A stretch of 64,000 nucleotides of DNA from Lineus longissimus. Taxonomy: Eukaryota; Nemertea; Pilidiophora; Heteronemertea; Lineidae. The stretch spans positions 13,146,109 through 13,210,108 of the forward strand of contig NC_088325.1 of assembly GCF_910592395.1 (NCBI RefSeq), in the 5' to 3' direction. Shown here one piece after another: positions 38,851 through 49,000 of the stretch (positions within the stretch are counted from its first letter, which is position 1; each line of letters starts with the position of its first letter). The notes below the pieces were generated by a model. It saw only the letters and a program-made list of their open reading frames with translations. It was not told where the DNA came from and searched no databases. The translations under genes and the position numbers were made by a program.

Positions 38851-40459
38851 CACCTGGAAATTGAATACCGTACATGCAGCAAGGGTTTGCATGATTTTAT
38901 AAACATTAAGTAACGCATTGTTACGCATATAATTATCTATCCAATCAACAGTAGTTGTTTTTTTTCATTATTTACCTCAGCATCTGCTAGTCTTTAATAT
39001 TAATGTAAAGTGTTCGAACAGATGTTGTTGACGGTTTATTAAGCCGCATACTGCAGGCTGGATAATTGGCTTTTAGTTCAGTGGTTGGGGAAGGCTTGGA
39101 CTGTATCACCTCCTCGAGTAGGTCACCAAGTGAAGGTAGGGAGGTTTTTTTCGACGGCTGAGTAAGACTCCAGTCGCCCAAAGTGACTGGTAGTTGGTTC
39201 TCAAAGTGCATCGGCCGTATTTTATGCATTATGGTACTATACTGGACGAGTCCTCGCTGCCGGTGACAGCCATTTCCTTAAATAGGTTAGACTAGCTGGG
39301 CAGCCCACCGCGTCATCCTAATTTGGTCTCCTTATGGTGAGGAACGAGGCCGGTCCACTGCGTCCGGAGTATAAAAATAGGTTAGTAGCCGTTGAGACCC
39401 GAATACGTCATTTCGTTTTTCTTTTTTGTTGTACCCCATACAACAGTGTTTCCATACAGTAGACAGTTTGAGAGACAGCATAGAATTGCACCAGACGTCA
39501 CTGAAAACGTGGTTTCATGTAGATTGGGAAAGAAAATGTGATCCCGACACACACGCTACCACTATCACCACCACAAGAGTGGTATTTGCTCCCCTCCCGG
39601 TAACCAGAGGGATGGCCATGTCCTTCGGGATAATTTGTAGTCATCCTATTGAGGGAGGGGCGCGGATAACCATCCACTGCTTCCGGAGTTTGGTATTTGA
39701 GATAGAACTATAACTCGACGTGAATGACTGAAGAAGGACCAGAAACAGAAGTCATCCTTCCGAGATAAGTGTCAAAACGTACATGTATAGGACCCCTACA
39801 CTCCGGACGCAGTGGACCGGCCTTGTCTTGTCGCGCAGTATATACATGCAGGAGAGGCGATCAGGACGACGAAATGGACTGCATGGGAGTTTTACGACCC
39901 TGATTCTATGCGGCCAGTTGCTTAACTCTAACGAATATGCCACTGATCCCCCAATAGGCCTATGGAATTGCATCTATAGCCGAGAAACTGTCCTCGATCC
40001 TAACGACTGGCACAAGTTTGTTGAGTGCTGTATTGGCCGCAAAATTGCCGCATGTGAACAAATATACAAAGTGAACTCCGGATAAAAGCGTCCAGTTGTT
40101 TCAAGGTCTGAAAACAAACGGCCAAAATTGATTAAATAAATCATTAATCAAAGTAAAGGCACAGCTGTATCGTGAGGTCTTCGTAAAAGAATATTATCTT
40201 ATGTGTGTTATCAGTGGGGAGGGGAGGTTCACTTGAAGGGGGGGGGGTTGTGGGAGTTATTGAGCTCTTATTTTCATATGCCTGTGCGTTGATCACGTCG
40301 TGTCGGAGATGACAATGTAAAGACTGACACAGGCCGATCGACGGGTGATCGCTCGATCGGGCTACGATCGGCCAATCAGGGATCTTTGCCTCTCTGGACT
40401 AGCAGAAAAGTATTAAATGTTCGATTTGACGTTCCAAGACATTCCTTTCAGTTTCGAAG
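38851..40459. other. intergenic region with dispersed repeat pieces
   Basis: No coding exon is seen. A 24-bp motif, ACTCCGGACGCAGTGGACCG and following bases, occurs here twice in opposite orientations (39347-39370 minus, 39800-39823 plus) and again at 43132-43155. A copy of the G-tract element seen near 12.1 kb lies at about 40.20-40.31 kb. The last part should contain the promoter of the Ly6-TSP1 gene. Confidence 0.5.
40333..40380 (+). promoter_or_regulatory. CGATCG cluster and CCAAT box upstream of Ly6-TSP1 gene
   Basis: Four GATC-centred sites (CCGATCGACG, TGATCG, TCGATCGG, ACGATCGG) lie within 40 bases and run into GGCCAATCAGG. The CCAAT core at 40372 is about 85 bases before the start codon. 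This is plausible as a proximal promoter, but there is no transcript evidence. Confidence 0.35.
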
Positions 40460-43400
40460 ATGTCGGGACTTTCTCCTGTCGGACTGTTCACAGTCGTTTT
40501 CGTGATAAGCCTCGTCTTAGTCGTGGGTAAGTCTTTTGTCGAAAACACTCAAATTCTTCTTAAATCTGACAGAAACCTGTATTTCGCAGGGAATTTATTT
40601 TCAGGCTCTTGATAAAGCCTATTGGTGGCAATGGTGGACTAAATTGTCCCTGTCCCACCAAATCAACAGGCGCATCCCCCTCTACAAGAGTTGCAGCGGA
40701 TCGGAGCCTATTTCAATGGCCTATTTCAATGACCTTCTTCAAACGGATCATGGGTGAATACCGAGCCAATTTTGATAATCTTGGACAGCTGTTATCATCA
40801 TCATGTTTTCCATAATCAGCGAGCTGATTTATTCTATTTTAACTGGAAATGATGATTGGGAATAGCATACATGTTTTGAATATTAATTTCTTTTATTCCA
40901 GGCGGATTCGAAGGGCACAATGGCGGCGACAATGGAGGAGACTTCAAGAAAGTACATCATGCGAACGGCCCAGTCAAGAGAAAACCAAAACCTGTGCACC
41001 TGTTAAAATGTGTCCAATGTCAAGGAGAGTCGTTTGAAGAATGTTCCAAAAGCGAAGTCTCAAAACCCTGTCCACCAGGTTCAAGCGTGAGTAGATCATG
41101 ATGGAGTATTTAGAAGTGTCCAGAGCGACCTTAAACGCCCAACTCCACTAGGATAAACCGCTGTGGCAGTCACGGCACCGACGTGGGAAAACTCATACAT
41201 ATACTGCTAGGAGTGTAACCTTGGATGAGGCCTTGGAGTGTAACGATGCGATCCGAGTTGCAACTATCCATTATACATTTCACTCGGATCCTGACACGGG
41301 TCTCTTGGACCCTTTTTGGGAGTGTCCCTGTCGCGTTATGTGGGTGATTTACCGGTCGCGTTCCCATCACAAAAAGCACTAGTGGACCTATTGCATATCT
41401 GTGACGTTTCCGACACGTCATACCCTTAAATTTTCGGCCTTGATGTTGACACGCTTCCGGTGGCGATGTCATCTTCGGTCTCTACCCTCGGTGTTTGCTA
41501 TATGTAGCCTACCTTTTTAAAAACATGTTTGATATATGGCCGGGTCTATTTGGCAAGCCGCTCGCCGAACAGGCATCTTTTTTTGTCCTGTTTGGAGAGC
41601 CGCTTGCCAAACAGCACTAAAAAGCCACCCTGTTCGGCTAGCCGAGCTTACCAAACAGGTAAAAAATCTACCCTGTTTGGCGAGCTGGAGACTTTACTTT
41701 AATATTAATGAGTTCGGCTCTCCATTCAGGACAAGAAAAAGTCGCTGTTTGGTAAGACGGGCTTGCCAAGTAGTCACTTCCTTGATATATATACCGTCCA
41801 TCTTCTAGGCGCGGGCATGTATAGTAAAGATACAGCAAACAAATGCAAAGATGAAAATCGAGAAGCAGTGCACAATGAAAAAGGTGAGTGGGATAGTATC
41901 CATGCTCTAATCACACTGTGATGCTTTTCCTTCTTTCCGTTATCCCAGAATCTTCAATGAAATTAGTGGATCATCGATCCAGCAATAACTGCCAACCTAT
42001 TATGTCAGGTGCAATATATATTGCAGCGTGCGGTGTACTGCGGCTGCATTTTTTGTGGAGCGACAAAAAATGCAGGTGTCAATACTGGTCGGCGATACTT
42101 CGATTAATCGGCACTAGGATTGACACCGGGTCATCCTGAAGACATAAGAATTTGATGAGATGTAAAACCCTTAGTCGTCAAGCCCTTCCCGTTGCTCTCT
42201 CACCATTTTCATTATTTCAACATTTTCTCAATCGTAGGCATGTGATCGCCGTATCTCTAAACGACCAAAAGCATGCGTGCATGGTAACATCACAGGGGAC
42301 GAGCGTTGTAATTTCTGCTGCGAGACTGACGACTGCAATAAAGGCTGGCCGAAACCACAATTCGACCGTAGGTTGATTCGAGTTTTAGATTGTAAACGTT
42401 TACGCAAACGTATTGATTCCTGTAAATTTCGACGTCTGTCCCGATGTTGACCTGAAATCTTAGCATCGGAGGGCTATTCACATGCTCCTCTCCATTGCAT
42501 GCTGACGGTGAATATTATGTGAAGTTCGGGCTGTTGTAGGATGACCGTGAAGGGCAAAGCCAAATTAGTTGATGAACGATTCTACAGGAAGTGAGCTGAG
42601 CAGTGGGACGATGCAGCAGTGATACAGGGCCTAGATAGCCGGTGTCTCCTTTAAAATCTCTTGCACAGGAATTGACAGAGTTGCGCCAGCACCTTTTCTG
42701 TTTGTATTTAAAGGTGGACAGATTTATTGTTACATATCAACTTGTCCTTTAATCCTATGGGTGTTTCATGAAAATTATTTTTACCTTCCTTTCAGAGCAC
42801 TGCACTAACTGGACTGCATGGGGCGAGTGCAATGCCCACTGCGGGCCGGGAAAGCAAGCAAGGAACATGACCTGCCGTATGGAGATCGTGGGTTACAACC
42901 TTTGGCACGAGAACACCATTGGCAGCGCGCTGCCGTCAAAAGAGTCGGAGAAGACCACGAACGAAAGGTTAATAAATAGGGGTTCGGTACTGGTAGCGCC
43001 TTGCTGGTCGGGTGGGGTCAAATAGATCATTATAACACTTTACCTAAGTATTGGCGACGCAGATGCCACGCAAAACAAACCCCTTTTAACCGTTCCCTAG
43101 AAAGCCGAAATCCTGTGGCCGACAGAGGTGCACTCTGGACGTAGTGGACCGGCCTCTACGTCTTGTCGCCCGGAAGGAAGAACAGGGTGACGAAATGGAC
43201 TTCATAGCAGTCTAGACAGAGGATGCCGATGAGAACAGCTGACCTCTAGGGTTGTCGGATTGAGTTGAAAGGCTGAGCGTCAACTGGGACATTAGCTCCA
43301 TAAACAATATATATTGAGCGATTGTAATTTACGTAGAGGAAACTGGAGACCCCGGAGGACACCTACGAAGTCCCCCTCTCTATCATGATCTGATTTATAT

Positions 43401-44735
43401 GAATGGAACACATCAAACACATCATACAGTAGAACCTCTCTATTAAGGGCACCCTCGGGACAGACAAGTGCTGTCCTTAACAGAGAGATTCCCTGATTAA
43501 AGAGGTCAAATTGAATGGAAACTACCAATTTGGGACCGAACTAGTGTCCTTGATAGAGAGGTTGTATTCAATAGAGAGGGTTCCACTGCAACCCACAGTT
43601 GACCTCCGAGACATATCCTTGACTCCTCTTTTCAGCGCTGTCTCCTTCCTCCCTAAACTCCCAGCAAATGTGACGGAACCAAAGGTCAAATGGCAACACC
43701 GGCCCTGCCAAATCAGGCCATGCAAAACTGGTAGGTATCTGGGGGAGACTGGCCTTCTAAGCCGAGGTTAAAATTAGAGAAACTGATAGCAAATATGGGC
43801 TGTAAATGCCTGCAAGTCTATCGAAGTCGGCAAGGCCCAGCCCTTGTGGCAAGGCTAGAAATCAGGACCCTTGGCACATATGATGAAGAAGAGGAAGGGT
43901 AGGAATCATGGGGGGTGGTACCTTGGCGGGGGGGGGTATATTTAAGTCTCCGATTGCCAAGTTGAGAGGAAATTATCAACTCTTAAAATGGAGATAGTTA
44001 AATGAAAGTTGGTAACAAGGAGCGTGGCCAGAATGTTGACCTGAGGGAGGTCTGAACTCCCAAGAATAGATTGATGAAATTAAGACTTCGAATGTTGAAC
44101 ATGCCACTGGGGAGCGCTGCTTCTCATTCTCCGCAGCTGTTTTGTGGAATGGGCTCCCTTTTGAGGTCCGGCAGGCAAAGAGCCTTGCGTCATTTCAAAC
44201 GATGCTCAAGACCCATCTTTTTTCGATTGTAATTTTGTTATAAATATTGTAAATATTGTAAAAGCGCCTTTGAATGGATTTAATCTGAAAAGGGCGCTTA
44301 AATTTAAATATGGTATATACATACATACATACATTTCCCAGCCATCTCGGTTGTTCGAAATAAGTTTTGCCCCAATAATGCTGTCGTTTAATCGATTTGG
44401 TGTTAAGTATGATACATAAATGGAATCAACTGAATATGATAACGCCAACATTAGAGCAAAACCTGTTTGATTAATCCAGGCCCATCTCAATGGGTGATAT
44501 GAATAAAGACTAGCAAATGCTTTTATCTAAATCTCCATGTACATTTACACTAGGCCTTTCTGTACAAAACCGGAGTAAAAACATTTGCTAGTCTTTATTC
44601 ATATCACCCATTGTCTCGATTTCAGGTGAAATACCAGTAGTGAAGCCAATGCCTCCCTTCAACAGAGGTTCAGAGGGTCTGCAAAGTTCAGTGCTCTTCC
44701 TGACGCTATGGTTCACGCTAGCGTGGTATCTTTAA
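40460..44735 (+). CDS. GPI-anchored protein with Ly6/uPAR and thrombospondin type-1 domains
   Basis: Seven exons share one frame: 40460-40526, 40902-41086, 41809-41883, 42238-42367, 42796-42967, 43636-43730, 44626-44735 (277 aa; phases 1,0,0,1,2,1). Residues 1-22 are a signal peptide. A Gly/Asn/Asp-rich then basic linker follows (23-56). Residues 57-143 form a Ly6/uPAR three-finger domain, starting LKCVQC and ending CCETDDCN, with 12 cysteines against the classic 10. Residues 153-239 form a thrombospondin type-1 repeat with six cysteines and a WTAWGEC motif whose Trp158 and Trp161 fit C-mannosylation. The last 14 or so residues are hydrophobic and end directly at the stop, as in a GPI-attachment signal. 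It should sit outside the plasma membrane as an adhesion or ligand-binding protein. I know of no well-described family with this order of domains. AATAAA is at 44812. Confidence 0.87.
41535..41775. repeat. cluster of self-complementary CTGTTTGG motifs
   Basis: Within the second intron of the Ly6-TSP1 gene. CTGTTTGG, GCTTGCCAAACAG, CTGTTCGGCTAGCCG and related blocks alternate in both orientations about eight times in 240 bases. Adjacent blocks can pair, for example CTGTTTGGAGAGC with GCTTGCCAAACAG. This looks like nested fold-back repeat DNA; the element boundaries are unclear. Confidence 0.6.
43132..43155 (+). repeat. copy of 24-bp dispersed motif
   Basis: ACTCTGGACGTAGTGGACCG and following bases match 39800-39823 with two differences. 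The similarity continues loosely afterwards (TCTTGTCGC..GACGAAATGGACT), so the true repeat is longer, about 110 bp. It lies in the fifth intron of the Ly6-TSP1 gene. Confidence 0.5.
43425..43590. mobile_element. MITE family A, copy 1
   Basis: Starts TACAGTAGAACCTCTCT and ends with a variant of its reverse complement (AGGGTTCCACTGCA). The interior has several CTCTCTATTAAGG-type sub-repeats in both orientations. It ends about 45 bases before exon 6 of the Ly6-TSP1 gene. Non-coding; TA at the left edge suggests a TA target. Confidence 0.75.
44080..44335 (+). mobile_element. 3' end of a non-LTR retrotransposon (LINE remnant)
   Basis: A frame without stops encodes a C-terminal tail with ERCFSFSAAVLWNGLPFEVR, then SLASFQTMLKTHLF and a stop. 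This is the familiar end of many animal LINE reverse-transcriptase proteins (usual form RSFSxAAxxLWNSLP..IRxAxSLxxFKxxLKTHLF). An AT-rich tail with GCGCCTTTGAATGG and a mirrored GGGCGCTTAAAT follows, finishing in a CATA microsatellite typical of LINE 3' ends. The element is cut off at its 5' side and lies in the sixth intron of the Ly6-TSP1 gene. Confidence 0.75.
44490..44611. mobile_element. MITE family B, copy 1 (122-bp palindromic element)
   Basis: The left end ATGGGTGATATGAATAAAG runs on to GACTAGCAAATGC, and the right end is its reverse complement (GCTAGTCTTTATTCATATCACCCAT). A near-identical element is at 52466-52587. Here the right edge is 14 bases from the acceptor of the last exon of the Ly6-TSP1 gene, so the element supplies the likely branch-point region. 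Confidence 0.85.
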
Positions 44736-44811
44736 GTATGTGAGAAGAATACCGATGTTGTGGCTCATGATAGCTTGGTAGCTTTTAGCATGTAAAAAGA
44801 ATATTGGCTGG

Positions 44812-44817
44812 AATAAA
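44812..44817 (+). terminator. polyadenylation signal of Ly6-TSP1 gene
   Basis: Canonical AATAAA 77 bases after the stop codon on the plus strand. Confidence 0.6.
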
Positions 44818-45185
44818 GGATTCTCGCACGGAATAGTTGCTTCCTTTTTTCACCATGTGTGTCCATTCGAAGAAAGACTAAAGAATGTCCCAAGTCCCCG
44901 ATGCATTGCAGTTGTGAACACGGTAGCCATAGGTATCAATGGTCCTAGTACCGTATACAGTAGTTTGCCAATAGCCAAGTGAGAGATTCAGCCACTTTTA
45001 GGACGACCCATACACATTCTTTGGGCACCACTGGAGCTGATGTTGTGTTTGAGAATGATGCTGTGGTCAATAGTCATGGTCACACTTACCACTTAGACAG
45101 TGGCACCAAAAAATCACAGTTTAGAAATCTGACTGGACATCCGGAAACACCAAAGACACGAAGGGGAAAGAATTCTTTGCCAGCA

Positions 45186-45191
45186 TTTATT
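45186..45191 (-). terminator. possible polyadenylation signal of PPOX gene
   Basis: TTTATT on the plus strand is AATAAA on the minus strand. It is the first that I noted after the PPOX stop, about 840 bases downstream. The converging Ly6-TSP1 signal is 370 bases away, so the two 3' ends may nearly meet. Confidence 0.4.
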
Positions 45192-46031
45192 GTCTAGAAG
45201 CAGCAATTTTTATATCAAAGCAAAAAATTCTCATCAAAATAGACATTTTCCTTCACCAATAAACAAGTTACAATATATATATATTATTTTGTCATGACCA
45301 TTTTATACAAAACAGATCATATGTGAATTTACAGTGATTCCCATCAGATCCACTGTCGGCAAGGAAATTATGAAATTCAGCCGAAAATATGGGAAAGACT
45401 AACTTCAGATTGTCACAGCAAAATGGTGGATCATCTGAGAGTCGTTGATGGTACAGTACAAAAGCAAGTTCTACTTATTTCCGGCCATTATAACTAAGGC
45501 TGAAAGGGTGGATGTCGTCCTGGGTGCCGACAAATGGTACCCAGGTTCGAGATCGACTGGACAATAAGCACCCTGGGTGCTATTACACTAGACAAACGGC
45601 ACCCAGGTTCTTTTTGCCTGGCTTACGGATCTTAGGGACGAGGACGTTTCTTGCAATCTCGTTTTATCTCGCGCCGTGGTACTTGTGGCATTAGTAGTGC
45701 TCGAAATAATAAGAACAGATTAACAGAAAAAAACGCGTTTAGGCCTAAAGCTCTAAAAATATATAGCAGTTCAAAGCCCTTGAGCAATGACTAAACAAAT
45801 GGAAAGTCATCATGAAAAATGCACAGCATATAATTGACAAATGCATGGCATACAAACAGCACCAGAGTATACTTCATCACTACTAGACTAGTTCCTTGTC
45901 CTGACACTAGCACTTTTACAATTGGCCAGCCTTGACTGATTGTACGCAACTCCCTGTAGATCAGAGGCTCACAGCCACTAAGCACCAGCAATGGAACAAG
46001 AACCAGTCTACCCCATCAGGTTCTCTGTTCC

Positions 46032-49000
46032 TCACGTCGGTCGAAACAGATCGGGAAAGACTCTCGCCACCTCGAGACGCGCATTATAGATACAGTCATT
46101 GACGCTGACACCTTTGTAAGAACAACCTAGTAGACTTAAAGGTAGTTTGTTCTCCTTTGTGTACGACCAGATATCGTCACAGAGCTTCGTGTGGCCGAGC
46201 TTGTACTGGGGAATGCAGTTCTGTAAAGGATAAAACACTTGAACATCAAGTTGTGTTTACTTTTAGAATGAATCATGTACAGAAGAACCTCTCTATTAAG
46301 GACACTTTTCGGACTGGCAAGTACTGTCCTTAATAGAGAGGTGTCCTGATTAGAGAGGTCAAATTGAATAAAAACTACCAATTTGGGACCAAAACTAGTG
46401 TCCTTAATAGAGAGGTGTCCGCTAAGGGAGGTTCCACTGTATTTGTCATAAGCATGATGGTTTATTGGTTAGACTGCTAGACTTCTGACGGAGAGTTGAG
46501 CATGAAGCCTTCCCAGGCTTGAATCCCTTTTCTTCTTCTCCTGCATTCAGAATTTTCAAGATGCTCACTAGACAGTCAGTCCGGTAACAAAGTCGACTGT
46601 CCTAGGGAGTTCCACCACAGAGCCCAAGAGCTTTGCGGTCAAGGTGATGTCCTGGCCAGTATTCCTCTCAATTCTTCATAAGGGAGCAGGCCAAAGGAGA
46701 TGAACTGGAGTCAAGTCTCCGGCTCCACATTCACATTGAGAAGATTCTCGTCAGCCTATTCTGAAGCCCTTCTGGGTAGAAGACACCTGACTCACCTTTT
46801 GTACGTTTAAGATGGTCCTCTCTGGATCCTCCATGATGCCCAACTGGTTCCTTAAACTCGTCAATGCAGCGTCTTCAATCTCCGCATTCTTTGCGTACTC
46901 TGGAGGACCGAAAAGTTTGTTGAACCAAGCTCCTCCTAACATAACCTGAAAAATATGAGCTGAATAGCTAGGCTAGGAAACAAACAATATGTCTTCTAGA
47001 TTTTCAAGAGAGAAGTGCATGGTGAACCTGGCTCATAATCAGGAGGTGGTTGGTTCCACTTCTGGAAGGATCACAGTCGACTCTGTGCCCTTGATAAAGG
47101 CATCCAACCCTACGTTACTTCTTCCTTCAAAATAGACACAAAACTGGGGTTCCCCGTCTTTGTACTGTACTTACAGTAAATCTCTGCGACTTCTTATCCT
47201 TGCGATCGTGACCAGGAAAGCCCATTGAATCATAAACAACACCAAGATTCTTCTCCGGTTCTTTGGATGGAATGAGATGGCCAAAACCCTGAATTAAAGA
47301 AGAGTTGATATCGTCACTCACTTAAAAACCAAGTTCAAAATAAAGTTTTCTCAGATTTTTAAAGTTTTTCAGCAGGGGATAGCTCGATCAAGGTAAGTTT
47401 AGTGCACCAAGGACCTTATCTGACATCTTACCGGGTCAGGCATTGGAACTCCGTTATATTCCACATTGACAACGGCTACCGTGCCTGCTTGTATCTTCGA
47501 AAGTTTCTTCTTGAGATCGACATGTTCTATTGGTAGAAGTTGAGCAGTGTCTGAAAAAAGCAACGGTTAGAAATAGTAACTATTCTGTCTGTCATCTCTG
47601 TGGTCATGAGTTGATCTCTGGGTGGATCACTTCCACTTGCAATAAACGACAGAGAAGGCAACTCTCTCATAATGCTGAGGTTTCCTTTAATTCGGACCAA
47701 ATCTCTCTTGATTCCAAGGCAAAGACCAATGTTTCTGAAGAATTAGCTAGTGTTTGATAGGCTTACTAACAAAGTGTAGGCCCACTCTAGGACGTCACTC
47801 TAAAACAGACTTACTTGGAGCAAATATCGTCGAAAAGACATGATCCACAGTGTATTCCTTTTTCTCCGTCTTAACCTAGAAAATACAGGAAAACCTGCGG
47901 TTACTTCAACCTACCGATGCTGATAATTGGTTTATGTTACATGAGTACATCACAGAGATAGTGTAAGTGTACACCAGGACCAGGGCTCTGGCCCCAAACA
48001 AAACCTATTGACAATATGATCATTGGAAAGCTCTCAAAAAGGAACTTGTAATAGTAACATTTGTGTCACATCAATTTCATTTTTAAGTAACTAAAAACAA
48101 TTTAAAATGTTTACAAAATGACCTGTCCTGAAATGACTTCCCCTATTCATTTCTTATAGCATCAAGTGTAACAAACCTTGACTTTTCCCTCACTGAAGGT
48201 CAATCCCTGACACTTTGTCCCCGTCACGATCTCAACGTCATTTCTCTTCCTCAAGTCCTTCTCCATCGCCTCTGCCAGCTGTTTCAGACCCTTCTTCAGC
48301 GACCAAATGCCCCATTTCTCTCCCATGGCCTTCTTGACAAGATCACTGGAGAGCTCAAGCTTTTCTGAAGAGAGGAAACAAATCCAAATTCCGTACATGA
48401 ATATTTAGTCAGCAGCCCAGAGACAGGATGAAAAATGTCAAGTAGTCTGTTGGACCAAACCTTCTTGAGTCGGCTAAAGTTTTCTTCTAGATGTATTTTG
48501 GTTGCCTTTCCGAGAACAGTCCCTAAACAGAGATGTTCCACTGTAATTCACTGGAGTGGGACATTACATGTTACGCCCCCACATTTCAGAAAGCTCGTGA
48601 ATACAAATCAGACTTGCATCAACACGACACTCGTATGTAACAAGTGGTCGTCGAAAGCCCAAGTCAAAGTGATTTTGTATATCAGACAAACAATCCTGGT
48701 CCAACTGAGTCTGATGCAAGTTGTACTGTATTTGTGTGTTACCTTTCTTGCGCCTTAATCCACCAACAATGATAGAACCATGTTTCTGTTCAAACTCAAA
48801 TAGTTCTGGTGCAACCGCTTTTATACTGAGCTCACGGATGTCGCCGGCAAAGATTCCTCGGACCACGGGATCAGCGGCGTAGTCGGCCAGCTGGAAGACA
48901 GATGAAGTCATATTTATTAACCATTTAGGTACTGCAGGGCTTTGGCAAACACTCACCAGAACACTTAAGGAAACTGACCAGTCCCAGCCCATTAAGTTGA

